Notes: generated from the sequence alone by a model not told the origin. A DNA stretch of 12,794 bases from GWC2-37-13 sp964564535 (GCA_964564535.1 CAZMBH010000024.1:1-12794), one strand, 5' to 3'. Positions 1 through 5,720 are shown, counted from the stretch's first letter. Program-made: numbers and translations.

Positions 1-161
1 TTCCCCCGGCTGATGTCAAATTTCAGGATATGAGCGCATTCACTGAGAATTTGATGAAACAGGTTCCAACAACTGGTGCGGAAGACCAAAACGCTGTTAA
101 TCAGGACTATATCAACGAATTGATGAAACAGATTTCTCCTGAAGCTGGAGAGGGACAATAA
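1..161 (+). CDS. C-terminal end of an unrecognised protein (partial)
   Basis: The frame is open from base 3 and ends at a TAA at 159-161, giving the last 52 residues of a protein that starts outside the window. The segment is acidic and Gln/Asn-rich, with two similar short helices, ENLMKQ and NELMKQ, about 22 residues apart. The two copies share the 11-base string tgatgaaacag. No domain can be recognised from so short a tail. The stop lies five bases before the start of the P-loop kinase gene, and the kinase's purine-rich ribosome-binding stretch (147-155) lies inside this coding sequence, so the two are probably co-transcribed. Coding status is supported by the open frame and this spacing only. 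Confidence 0.55.
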   Translation, partial: PPADVKFQDMSAFTENLMKQVPTTGAEDQNAVNQDYINELMKQISPEAGEGQ

Positions 162-166
162 AATAG

Positions 167-670
167 ATGTCTTTAATCATTTTATTTGGTCTGCCGGGAA
201 GTGGAAAGTCGTATGCGGGAAAAATATTTGAAAAATATTTTGACTATTATTTTTTTGACGGAGATGAGGATCTTACTCCTGAAATGAAAGCGGCAATTAA
301 AACAAAGACTGTCTTTACTGACCAAATGAGAAATATCTATTTTAAAATTCTCATTACTAAAATCCAAAGACTTTCTAAAAAACATAAAAAATTAGTCATC
401 GCCCAAACTTTTATCAAAGAAAAATATCGAATCAATTTATTAGAAAAAATTCCTAAAACAAAATTCATTTTGGTTGAAACAAAAAAAGAAATTCGTGAAA
501 AAAGATTGCTTAATAGAACCGATTACCCTTTAGATTTAAATTATGCAAGAATCATGGAAATGAATTTTGAGAAACCAGAAGTTAAGCACAAGATAATCAT
601 TAATGATCAAGAGGGTGAAGAGGTTATTATAAAACAGATTCAACAATTGCTCGGGCTATCTCTCTCTTAG
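167..670 (+). CDS. P-loop kinase, gluconate/shikimate-kinase-like
   Basis: The 167-residue protein opens with a beta strand and a textbook Walker A loop, GLPGSGKS (residues 8-15). It is followed by FDGDEDL near residues 29-35, which resembles the GDD segment that binds substrate in gluconokinases. Further on there are REKRLLNR (a lid-like Arg cluster) and MEMNFEKPE, which matches the position of the family's SQF..LE.P segment. The size fits small cytosolic nucleoside-monophosphate-kinase-fold enzymes, which move the ATP gamma-phosphate to a small metabolite. The substrate cannot be fixed from sequence; gluconate is the closest resemblance, and an AAA_33 or zeta-toxin-like kinase is an alternative. 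The ATG follows GGAGAGGGA by 11 bases. The 3' end overlaps the convergent coaBC by 44 bases. Confidence 0.8.
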   Translation: MSLIILFGLPGSGKSYAGKIFEKYFDYYFFDGDEDLTPEMKAAIKTKTVFTDQMRNIYFKILITKIQRLSKKHKKLVIAQTFIKEKYRINLLEKIPKTKFILVETKKEIREKRLLNRTDYPLDLNYARIMEMNFEKPEVKHKIIINDQEGEEVIIKQIQQLLGLSLS

Positions 671-1832
671 ATGTTAATTGAATTTTTTTTACCACTGCGT
701 TTTTTGAAATAATATAAACTTCGTTATTGTCAGACTCAAATCCCCGATCTGTACGACTGATGTCGTTAGCAATAACAATATCCGCTTTTGATTCATGTAA
801 TTTTTTCATTCCTTCTTCAATTAATTTTTTTTCTCCTAGATCGTACTCTGCTTTAAAAGCGATTAAAGTTGTTTTTGGCGATATTTTTTTTATCTGATTC
901 AAAATTTTTATTTGAGGAACTAGTTTTAGATTTAAAGACTTACCGCTGGATATTTTTCCTATAAAAGTCTTCTCTACTTTGAAATCAGAAACTGCTGCAA
1001 CTTGAAAAAATAGATCGATGTCTTTAATATTAACTTTAATTAATTGAAGTAAATCATTTGCTGTTTCAAATATTTTTTCTTTAATTAAATATCTTGGTTT
1101 AATGGAATTTTTTGCTCGAAGCAATAAAACGTCCGCCCCCCTTAAATAACATTCTTCAGCCAATGCAACTCCCATTTTCCCAGAACTTCTATTCTTAATA
1201 GAACGAACTTCATCTATTTTTTCAGTTGTTCCTCCAGAAGTAATAATAATTTTTTTATCTTTTAAGGAATCGCTTCTTTCCAATAATCTATTTATTTCAT
1301 TACTTATGATTTCAACATTTTCCAGTCTTCCCACTCCCTCGTATCCGCAGGCTAACATTCCTGCGGCTGGCTCAATAATTTGATACCCCGCTGATTTTAA
1401 TTTAGCCAAGTTCTCCTGAACAATTGGGTTATTCCACATATTAACATTCATTGAGGGGCAAATAATTATCGGAGTTGTTATCGCTAATGCGGTTGTTGTT
1501 AAAAAATCGTCTGCGATACCATAAGCCAATTTACCAATAATATTGGCTGTCGCCGGTGCAATTACTAAAACATCTGATTTATCAGCAAGTTCTATGTGCT
1601 CAACTTTTCTGTTACCTAAAACTTCCTTGTAGTTGAAATTTTTCTCAAAGAGATTGAACGAGATTTTGTTTCCAGAGGCTTTTTCAAAATCAGCAAGAGA
1701 AAACATTTCTGTCGCCCCCCTCGTCATAATAACAAACACATTACGACCTTCGTTTTTTAATAGTTTGATTAGATCAAGAATTTTATACGCAGCAATTCCC
1801 CCAGTGACACCAATTAAAATATTCTTTTTCAT
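627..1832 (-). CDS. coaBC: Bifunctional phosphopantothenoylcysteine decarboxylase / phosphopantothenate-cysteine ligase
   Basis: This 401-residue protein has the length and both halves of CoaBC (Dfp), which joins cysteine to 4'-phosphopantothenate using CTP and then decarboxylates the product to 4'-phosphopantetheine on the way to coenzyme A. The FMN-dependent CoaC half has GVTGGIAAYK (8-17), the catalytic His in HIEL (H79), PATAN (93-97), PSMN..MW with Asn129, and LACG with Cys162. The CoaB half has TSGGTTEKIDEVR (198-210), N.SSGKMG with Asn214, and NDIS near 356-359. The usual KXKK motif reads KISS (K293), keeping the first lysine only; KIKS-type variants are common. Its start is 29 bases downstream of the DUF3096-like gene on the same strand. 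It also has its own -10 box, so it may be read both ways. Cytosolic. Confidence 0.96.
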   Translation of the reverse strand: MKKNILIGVTGGIAAYKILDLIKLLKNEGRNVFVIMTRGATEMFSLADFEKASGNKISFNLFEKNFNYKEVLGNRKVEHIELADKSDVLVIAPATANIIGKLAYGIADDFLTTTALAITTPIIICPSMNVNMWNNPIVQENLAKLKSAGYQIIEPAAGMLACGYEGVGRLENVEIISNEINRLLERSDSLKDKKIIITSGGTTEKIDEVRSIKNRSSGKMGVALAEECYLRGADVLLLRAKNSIKPRYLIKEKIFETANDLLQLIKVNIKDIDLFFQVAAVSDFKVEKTFIGKISSGKSLNLKLVPQIKILNQIKKISPKTTLIAFKAEYDLGEKKLIEEGMKKLHESKADIVIANDISRTDRGFESDNNEVYIISKNAVVKKIQLTSKREIARAIVESVL

Positions 1833-1838
1833 TTACCT

Positions 1839-1844
1839 ATTATA
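1839..1844 (-). promoter_or_regulatory. -10 box of coaBC, predicted leaderless start
   Basis: A perfect TATAAT on the minus strand is followed by AGGTAA and then the coaBC ATG, so transcription is predicted to begin at or within a base of the start codon. No good -35 box is visible at 16-18 bases upstream. The AGG just before ATG could alternatively act as a very short Shine-Dalgarno on a transcript arriving from the upstream cluster. Confidence 0.5.
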
Positions 1845-1861
1845 TAAAGTGAAAAGAAAAA

Positions 1862-2005
1862 TTACCTTATTAAACCAAGTCCGATTATACCAACTAAAAT
1901 AAGATACCCTGCTATCAGATAGTTTAAAAATTTTGGGAAAGCTAAGATTAATATTCCAAATATCACTGATGCCAGTGGGCTTAATTTTGAAAAAGAAATA
2001 CTCAT
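1862..2005 (-). CDS. DUF3096-like small membrane protein
   Basis: A 47-residue protein (MSISFSKLSP at the N-terminus, ending GLGLIR). It has two short hydrophobic stretches (about residues 11-23 and 29-46) around FPKFLNYLIA, a pattern I associate with DUF3096 proteins (two membrane segments around FPK-LNY). Its function is unknown. An AGGAGGA stretch lies 12-13 bases before the ATG, inside the end of the broken upstream gene, which is a rather long spacing. It is the last small gene of the leftward membrane-protein cluster, just before coaBC. The family call is from memory of the pattern. Confidence 0.7.
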   Translation of the reverse strand: MSISFSKLSPLASVIFGILILAFPKFLNYLIAGYLILVGIIGLGLIR

Positions 2006-2009
2006 ATTT

Positions 2010-2156
2010 TTATAAATTTCCTCCTATAAAACGAATAAGAAAAACTATCACTGCAATGACAAGTAATAAATGGATTAGTCCTCCACCAATCTTGAGAGAA
2101 AATCCTCCCAGCTATGAAATAACCAACAAAATTAAGATTATATCTAGTATTCCCAT
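2010..2156 (-). pseudogene. DUF5670/lmo0937-like small membrane protein interrupted by TAG
   Basis: Reading leftward from the ATG at 2156, the frame gives MGILDIILILLVIS, then an in-frame TAG at 2114-2112, then LGGFSLKIGGGLIHLLLVIA and a further hydrophobic stretch to a TAA at 2012-2010. Ignoring the TAG, the 48-codon product has the two hydrophobic segments and the central G-G-LIH-LLVIA pattern of lmo0937/DUF5670 proteins. In that family a Trp commonly stands where the stop is, so a single TGG to TAG change explains it. The start is two bases after the stop of the 2159-2410 gene and has no clear Shine-Dalgarno. TAG is a true stop at the ends of several other genes here, so recoding is unlikely. 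A sequencing error or suppression remains possible. Confidence 0.6.
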
Positions 2157-2158
2157 AT

Positions 2159-2410
2159 TTATTTTTGTTTATTATCAATTCTTTTATCTAGAATTTTTAA
2201 TAAAAACTTTGAAACTTTTAATTTGACATCTGCTATCAGATATTTTATTTCATCAATGTCATGATCCCATTCTCGAACCCTCACCATAAAAATTTTTATT
2301 ATTTTTGTGGCAACAAAAAACAACCATATTAGCCAAATTAAGGCAAAAAAAGCCGTAATCATCGCAATTGATGATGTAATATAAAAAATATCCTGCCAAT
2401 TTATTTCCAT
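2159..2410 (-). CDS. Small one-helix membrane protein with a charged helical tail
   Basis: An 83-residue protein not recognised as a named family. Residues about 9-35 form a long hydrophobic segment rich in Ile and Trp. The rest is charged (VREWDHDIDEIKYL and DVKLKVSKFLLKILDKR) and looks helical, possibly coiled coil, and cytoplasmic. The overall plan resembles DUF948-type proteins (one membrane helix then a coiled coil), but this is only a resemblance of layout. It starts five bases after the GlsB/YeaQ gene with only a weak GGA before it, so translation is probably coupled to that gene. It sits inside the membrane-stress cluster. Confidence 0.7.
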   Translation of the reverse strand: MEINWQDIFYITSSIAMITAFFALIWLIWLFFVATKIIKIFMVRVREWDHDIDEIKYLIADVKLKVSKFLLKILDKRIDNKQK

Positions 2411-2415
2411 AGATT

Positions 2416-2667
2416 TTATCCGTTTCGCATTACGTGGCCAATATAAATAACGGCGACAGCTCCAATCACGGCAACAACAAGACTATAAAGATTAAATCCT
2501 GTTACCCCTGATTGACCAAAAAAATTCATAATAAAACCGCCGACCATAGCTCCAACAATACCCATAATTATATCCATCATTGTTCCTTGATTAGAATCTG
2601 TCTTCATAATGATTGATGCAATCCACCCTGCCAAGGCTCCAAAAATTATCCAAAGTATAATTCCCAT
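2416..2667 (-). CDS. GlsB/YeaQ/YmgE family stress-response membrane protein
   Basis: The 83-residue protein matches the transglycosylase-associated (GlsB/YeaQ/YmgE) family in length and pattern. It has a first helix with IIFGALAGWIASIIM (about residues 6-20), a glycine-rich second helix IIMGIVGAMVGGFIMNFFG (33-51), and a third hydrophobic segment around LVVAVIGAVAVIYI. Members are small inner-membrane proteins linked to general and envelope stress; despite the family name, no catalytic activity is established. Upstream, AAAGGTGG stands about ten bases before the ATG, a good Shine-Dalgarno. It lies between the PsbP-like anchored protein and the one-helix protein in the same direction. Confidence 0.9.
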   Translation of the reverse strand: MGIILWIIFGALAGWIASIIMKTDSNQGTMMDIIMGIVGAMVGGFIMNFFGQSGVTGFNLYSLVVAVIGAVAVIYIGHVMRNG

Positions 2668-2699
2668 ATTTCATTCACCACCTTTCAAATAAATAAATT

Positions 2700-3503
2700 T
2701 TATTTTATAGAATCAACAGTAACTAATTGTTGTTCACCCATAATGACACCTATTACTTCTCGGTAATGAACCGTTATGGTTTTGCCTAAATATTTTTTGA
2801 GATCAACGAGATCACTTTTTGCAAATAGAGTACTACCTTTTGAAATCTCCAACTGATACAAATTCGAATCAAACGGAGGTCCATAATCAGAGCCATCCTT
2901 AACAAAAACCGTGGTTGATTTTTGAGGTCCGTAATTTAGCGTAGATATAAATTTAAAGGTTGCCACAATATCTCCTACTTCTTTGTCTGATGACGCCGTA
3001 GAGGCAGTTATATGATAAACATATTGACCCTGCTTAACAATTACGTTGATTCCGGGCTGATTTTTATTAAACAATGAGTCATATCCATAAAAATTATATT
3101 TAACCAAAGGGCCAGTAATTCCAAACGTTTTTAAATTATTATTCATGTAATCTTCAAGAGACATGTTGTCTTTATCTAAATAAACATTTATCTCAACAAT
3201 CACATTATTTGAACCTTTTTTTAGAATAATAATATTGTTACCAACTCCCAATTGGTTTTTCTGTTTTTCGGATTGAGGTGGAACTTCATAAGTTTCCGGA
3301 AACTTTAGACTATAGCCAAAAGTTGTATTTGTATAAGTGGTCCAACTTGACGTATCGGTTATTGATTTTTTTTCAATAATAGGTGAAGGGGAAGGTTTAT
3401 TTTGTTTTTTTAGGTAATTGCCACCAAAACCAAAAATTATAAAACACAAAAGAATAACCATACCTATACCAAAATAATTTGTTTTTTGATTTTTCATATT
3501 CAT
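2700..3503 (-). CDS. Membrane-anchored extracytoplasmic protein with PsbP-like domain
   Basis: A 267-residue protein with an N-terminal signal anchor (hydrophobic residues 11-27), a Pro/Ser/Lys linker (KPSPSPIIEKK, 36-46) and an outward-facing body. The segment WTTYTNTTFGYSLKFPETYEV (54-74) is the characteristic opening of bacterial PsbP-related domains, which continue to about residue 190. The last 50-60 residues (DLKKYLGKTITVHYREV..GEQQLVTVDSIK) look like a small beta barrel of OB type. There is no lipobox cysteine. The role is unknown; such proteins are usually surface or periplasm-side binding modules. Either the ATG at 3503 or the one at 3497 could be the start, and neither has a Shine-Dalgarno. 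The leader consists of the AT-rich 11-base repeats. Confidence 0.75.
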   Translation of the reverse strand: MNMKNQKTNYFGIGMVILLCFIIFGFGGNYLKKQNKPSPSPIIEKKSITDTSSWTTYTNTTFGYSLKFPETYEVPPQSEKQKNQLGVGNNIIILKKGSNNVIVEINVYLDKDNMSLEDYMNNNLKTFGITGPLVKYNFYGYDSLFNKNQPGINVIVKQGQYVYHITASTASSDKEVGDIVATFKFISTLNYGPQKSTTVFVKDGSDYGPPFDSNLYQLEISKGSTLFAKSDLVDLKKYLGKTITVHYREVIGVIMGEQQLVTVDSIK

Positions 3504-3517
3504 TTACAATAAATCAA

Positions 3518-3550
3518 TTAATAATTAATTAATAATCAGTTAATAATTGA
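3518..3550. repeat. Three tandem 11-bp AT-rich repeats
   Basis: On the + strand the units are TTAATAATTAA, TTAATAATCAG and TTAATAATTGA, three head-to-tail copies that share TTAATAAT and fill the gap between the stop of the 64-residue gene and the leader of the PsbP-like gene. The period of 11 bp is close to one DNA helical turn, so the A/T tracts fall on the same face. This may reflect bending, an UP-like element or a binding site, or simple slippage. Confidence 0.75.
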
Positions 3551-3745
3551 TTACTTTGTCTGATTAACATTCACATCAATCTTGCTTGGAACATTGATTT
3601 GCGGACTACCCATCTGTCTCATTGCCGGAAGTCCATACATAATAAATAGATAAGCAAAGACGAACAGGGCAATAAGCCCAACTACCATTCCCATTCCACT
3701 GTTTGAATCTGATACTGGAGCAGGATTATTTACTATTGTTGCCAT
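3551..3745 (-). CDS. Small one-helix membrane protein, unknown function
   Basis: A 64-residue protein: a polar N-terminus rich in Asn, Pro and Ser (1-18), one hydrophobic helix (about 19-40, ending GLPAMRQM), then a short beta-like tail with INVPSKIDVNVNQ (50-62). I recall similar small proteins with a VP-K-DVNV tail beside GlsB-type genes in Patescibacteria, but no named family. A strong Shine-Dalgarno, AGGAGG (3760-3755), stands nine bases before the ATG. It is part of the membrane-stress cluster, between the YtxH-like and PsbP-like genes. Confidence 0.75.
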   Translation of the reverse strand: MATIVNNPAPVSDSNSGMGMVVGLIALFVFAYLFIMYGLPAMRQMGSPQINVPSKIDVNVNQTK

Positions 3746-3776
3746 ACATTTTCACCTCCTTAAAAATATTTTTTAT

Positions 3777-4094
3777 TTATTTAACGGCCTTTTTTACATC
3801 CTTCACCGCATGATCTAAAGACTTTCTTACTGATTTTGTTACTTTCGCCATTTTTACTTTACCTTCAGTTAATTTTGTTTCCACTTCGTCTTTTTTATCT
3901 TCTGCCTGTTTCTTCATTCCTTCTACATAATCTACTGCTTGATTTCTTACGTTATTCAACGCTTTACCTATCTTTTCACGGTTTTTTTTATTACTTAGAA
4001 CTGCTGCTCCTGCGACTGCAACACCTGCTCCAACAACTGCTCCGGCAACTGCGGCTGCAACTGGATTAATACCACCTTTATTTTGATTTGTCAT
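3777..4094 (-). CDS. YtxH-like membrane/coiled-coil stress protein
   Basis: The 105-residue protein begins with a short Asn/Lys leader, then an Ala/Gly/Val helix (AAAVAGAVVGAGVAVAGAAV, about 13-32). A lysine-rich helical region follows (NKKNREKIGKALNNV, then EGMKKQAEDKKDEVETKL) that runs to the end. This is the plan of YtxH-domain proteins, small general-stress proteins with one glycine-rich membrane segment and an amphipathic Lys/Glu helix. AGGA stands 11 bases before the ATG. Neighbours on both sides in the same direction are other small membrane proteins, consistent with a stress cluster. A LEA- or apolipoprotein-like helix is the alternative reading for the C-terminal part. Confidence 0.85.
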   Translation of the reverse strand: MTNQNKGGINPVAAAVAGAVVGAGVAVAGAAVLSNKKNREKIGKALNNVRNQAVDYVEGMKKQAEDKKDEVETKLTEGKVKMAKVTKSVRKSLDHAVKDVKKAVK

Positions 4095-4136
4095 ATATTT
4101 TCACATCCTTCATTTATTGAAAAAATTTTAATATCT

Positions 4137-4544
4137 TTACTGGTTATCTACTGATTGTTCTACTTCTTCTTGGTTTGTTGGTTTTACTAATTGAAATAGT
4201 GCTACGATTCCATAAGCAATAACAGCGTAAACTGCCATAGCAATTAAAGTCGACCATTCAAATATTAAATTTGAACTAGCTGTTGTTCCTAATATTCCGG
4301 AAAAAGGTAATGCGAATGGGCTGCTGATTGCATAGATAAAATTGGCAAACCCGCTAAAAGCATTTGCCCCTAAGAACTTAAGTATCACCCGAAATGCTAG
4401 AAGAACTTCGATAACACCTAAGATATACCATATAACTTGATAGCTTCTAAAGATCGCCTTTTTTGTCTGGTATGTTTTTTGCGGAGAATCTGTTGAAACT
4501 CCCGATGTTACGGTTCTTGTCTGCTGAATAACTTCTTGTACCAT
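4137..4544 (-). CDS. YggT-family-like membrane protein
   Basis: The product of 135 residues has a polar Thr/Ser/Gln N-terminus (1-30) and two or three membrane segments. These include VIWYILGVIEVLLAFRVILKF, an ISSPFALPFSGIL loop and a last helix around LIAMAVYAVIAYGIVALF, with a short acidic tail. The LAFR..LKFLGA and P-F-A-P-F segments are typical of the YggT family of small membrane proteins with unsettled function. The frame is open to a GTG at 4553, but that codon overlaps the AGGAGG at 4558-4553. I therefore choose the ATG at 4544, eight bases after the Shine-Dalgarno. It is the first membrane gene after the RHH regulator, 63 bases downstream of it. Confidence 0.85.
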   Translation of the reverse strand: MVQEVIQQTRTVTSGVSTDSPQKTYQTKKAIFRSYQVIWYILGVIEVLLAFRVILKFLGANAFSGFANFIYAISSPFALPFSGILGTTASSNLIFEWSTLIAMAVYAVIAYGIVALFQLVKPTNQEEVEQSVDNQ

Positions 4545-4552
4545 ATTTTTCA

Positions 4553-4558
4553 CCTCCT
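4553..4558 (-). promoter_or_regulatory. Strong Shine-Dalgarno that fixes the YggT-like start
   Basis: AGGAGG, continuing as AGGAGGTG, is fully complementary to the usual 16S rRNA 3' tail. It stands eight bases before the ATG at 4544 and excludes the overlapping GTG at 4553-4551 as start. Near-copies precede the genes starting at 3745 (AGGAGGTGAAAAT) and 2667 (AAAGGTGGTGAAT), so the interior cluster genes share a common, strong initiation signal. Confidence 0.8.
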
Positions 4559-4607
4559 TTTATTTCCTTACAATTACTGAAGATTTTTTGATTTTATTAA
4601 GTGGAAT

Positions 4608-4793
4608 TTAAGAATCAATATCTGTTCCAATCTTTATTTTCTTAATAATCGTTTTTTTTGGTAAATACTTTATTAAGGCTCTTCCCGTTAAGTCAGTTAG
4701 ACTAAGTTCTTCTATTACGGCTTGTGCTTTGGCTTGTTTAATCAAAATCGGATTAAGAAAGACTGTCACTCGTTGTTTTCTATTAGTTGTCAT
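4608..4793 (-). CDS. Ribbon-helix-helix (CopG/Arc-type) DNA-binding regulator
   Basis: A 61-residue basic protein with the RHH layout: a beta strand QRVTVFLNP (7-15), a first helix ILIKQAKAQAVIEE (16-29), the turn SLTDL (31-35) and a second helix ending ALIKYLPKK. RHH proteins bind DNA as dimers through the paired strands and typically recognise short inverted repeats. Its own promoter carries a perfect inverted repeat, so autoregulation is likely. It leads the leftward membrane-protein cluster, with no visible terminator in the 63 bases before the next gene, and probably controls it. Antitoxins also use this fold, but no toxin gene is adjacent. No Shine-Dalgarno precedes the ATG; the -10 box is seven bases upstream. 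Confidence 0.8.
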   Translation of the reverse strand: MTTNRKQRVTVFLNPILIKQAKAQAVIEELSLTDLTGRALIKYLPKKTIIKKIKIGTDIDS

Positions 4794-4800
4794 ACTTCAA

Positions 4801-4829
4801 ATAGTACAACTATCTGTACTACTTGTCAA
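4801..4829 (-). promoter_or_regulatory. Promoter of the RHH gene and membrane-stress cluster
   Basis: On the minus strand a consensus TTGACA (4829-4824) is followed by exactly 17 bases and TACTAT (4806-4801). Seven more bases lead to the ATG at 4793, so the mRNA is predicted to be leaderless. The -35 hexamer lies in the palindrome CTTGTCAAG shared with the opposite promoter. The inverted repeat at 4802-4821 covers the -10 and spacer. Confidence 0.75.
4802..4821. promoter_or_regulatory. Candidate RHH operator (perfect inverted repeat)
   Basis: TAGTACA (4802-4808) and TGTACTA (4815-4821) form a perfect 7-bp inverted repeat with a 6-bp spacer. It covers the -10 box and most of the spacer of the RHH promoter and ends two bases from the shared -35 box. 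A protein bound there should block the RHH promoter and could affect the opposite promoter. The RHH protein encoded next to it is the natural candidate; that link is inference. Confidence 0.6.
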
Positions 4830-4851
4830 GTTACAATTAAACATGTATACT
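4823..4851 (+). promoter_or_regulatory. Promoter of the LapA-like/Nudix pair
   Basis: TTGTCA (4823-4828), 17 bases, TATACT (4846-4851), then seven bases to the ATG at 4859. The predicted start of transcription coincides with the start codon, and no Shine-Dalgarno is present. The -35 box overlaps that of the leftward promoter almost completely, so one polymerase should exclude the other. Confidence 0.75.
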
Positions 4852-4858
4852 GTTTAAT

Positions 4859-5206
4859 ATGTTTACACTTATTCTATTTTTAGTGGTTGGATCGGTCATG
4901 GTTTATCTGGCTCAAAATAATTTGACGCTAGTGACCTTGCATCTTTGGAAGTATGTGTTTTCCGATATTCCTCTTTTTTATGTCATTATCGGTTCTCTTT
5001 TAACGGGACTGGGCTTAGCATATCTTGGTTACCTTGTTAATTCAATTTTTACCGGTTTTACCCTACGTGGAAAAGATAAAAAAATCAAACAAGGCAAAAG
5101 TGAAAATGTTGATTTGACTAAACAGATTCACCAACTGGAATTAGAAAATGAAAGACTTAAAAATAACTCGACAGTTATTGAACCTCAGGACAAAAATGCG
5201 CTATGA
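4859..5206 (+). CDS. LapA-domain (DUF1049) membrane protein
   Basis: The 115-residue protein has two membrane helices: residues 1-17, followed by the family-like AQNN..LVTLHLW segment, and about 38-63. A charged C-terminal helix (LTKQIHQLELENERLK, 86-101) then looks like a coiled coil. This is the LapA plan; in E. coli LapA acts with LapB in lipopolysaccharide assembly, but in organisms of this kind the role is unknown. The stop overlaps the start of the Nudix gene (ATGA), so the two are translationally coupled. The ATG is preceded at seven bases by a -10 box rather than by a ribosome-binding site. Confidence 0.8.
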   Translation: MFTLILFLVVGSVMVYLAQNNLTLVTLHLWKYVFSDIPLFYVIIGSLLTGLGLAYLGYLVNSIFTGFTLRGKDKKIKQGKSENVDLTKQIHQLELENERLKNNSTVIEPQDKNAL

Positions 5207-5670
5207 AATCCTTACTTGCTAAAGTTTGGAAGTTTCTAAATATGCCAAAAGGTGTTCAACTATTCTTTATGCGTTTTTTTCAAAACCAGTTTTTAGTCGG
5301 AGTAACCGGAATTATTCTTAATGATAAGCACGAAATTTTACTCTTTAAACATACATACAGACAACATTCGTGGAGTTTACCTGGTGGTTATATGAAATCC
5401 GGAGAACATCCTGCTGAAGCATTGGAACGAGAAATTAAAGAGGAATCGGGTTTTGTCGTCAGTGTTGACAAATCGTTCAAAACTCGCACAGACAGAACCA
5501 GTTCCCGCTTAGATTTATGTTATTTGGGATTATTTATTGGGGGCGAATTTAAGAAAAGCGAAGAAGTTTCCGACTATGGTTTTTTTTCACAGGATAAAAT
5601 GCCGCTCCTCCGGAGTAATCAAGTTTTTTTAATCGAAGAAGCTCTCCATCAAAATAATAAACTTACATAA
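5203..5670 (+). CDS. Nudix hydrolase
   Basis: A 155-residue protein with a complete Nudix box at residues 62-84 (G-x5-E-x7-REIKEESGF). Its Glu residues bind the metal that drives cleavage of a nucleoside diphosphate linked to another group. The box is preceded by VTGIILN..EILLFKH and WSLPGG, as usual for the fold. The first 30 residues (KVWKFLNMPKGVQLFFMRFF) are basic and amphipathic, an extension that may touch the membrane, fitting the coupled LapA-like partner. The substrate is not predictable from sequence. The start overlaps the LapA stop in ATGA. No terminator is visible after it. Confidence 0.92.
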   Translation: MKSLLAKVWKFLNMPKGVQLFFMRFFQNQFLVGVTGIILNDKHEILLFKHTYRQHSWSLPGGYMKSGEHPAEALEREIKEESGFVVSVDKSFKTRTDRTSSRLDLCYLGLFIGGEFKKSEEVSDYGFFSQDKMPLLRSNQVFLIEEALHQNNKLT

Positions 5671-5682
5671 AAAAGGTAATAT

Positions 5683-5711
5683 TTGAAAACAAAAAATTGT
5701 GGGACTAAGAT
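5683..5711 (+). promoter_or_regulatory. Possible promoter of the large surface protein
   Basis: TTGAAA (5683-5688), 17 bases, TAAGAT (5706-5711), nine bases before the GTG at 5721. The boxes are imperfect but the spacing is ideal. The predicted transcript would have a leader of only a few bases, and no Shine-Dalgarno precedes the GTG. Confidence 0.45.
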
Positions 5712-5720
5712 TATCATAAC

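Noticed and set aside
2112..2114. TAG recoded as a sense codon
   Set aside because: TAG terminates the kinase, nucleotidyltransferase and phosphorylase genes at sensible positions, so general recoding is not supported.
1633..2226. Open frames on the + strand across the coaBC start and the DUF3096/DUF5670 region
   Set aside because: They are antisense to recognisable genes, have no family-like sequence and no start signals.
3518..3550. CRISPR-like repeat
   Set aside because: Units are 11 bp, directly adjacent without spacers, and almost purely A/T.
3836..4069. Leucine-rich + strand frame opposite the YtxH-like gene
   Set aside because: It is the complement of the Lys/Glu/Ala-rich minus-strand coding sequence, which has the Shine-Dalgarno and a family match.
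4608..4793. RHH gene as antitoxin of a toxin-antitoxin pair
   Set aside because: No toxin-like gene is next to it; the following genes are small membrane proteins with stress-family signatures.
5671..5682. Rho-independent terminators between transcription units (also checked at 4554-4607, 9330-9339 and 10633-10645)
   Set aside because: No GC stem followed by a T run could be found by eye; the gaps are short and AT-rich.
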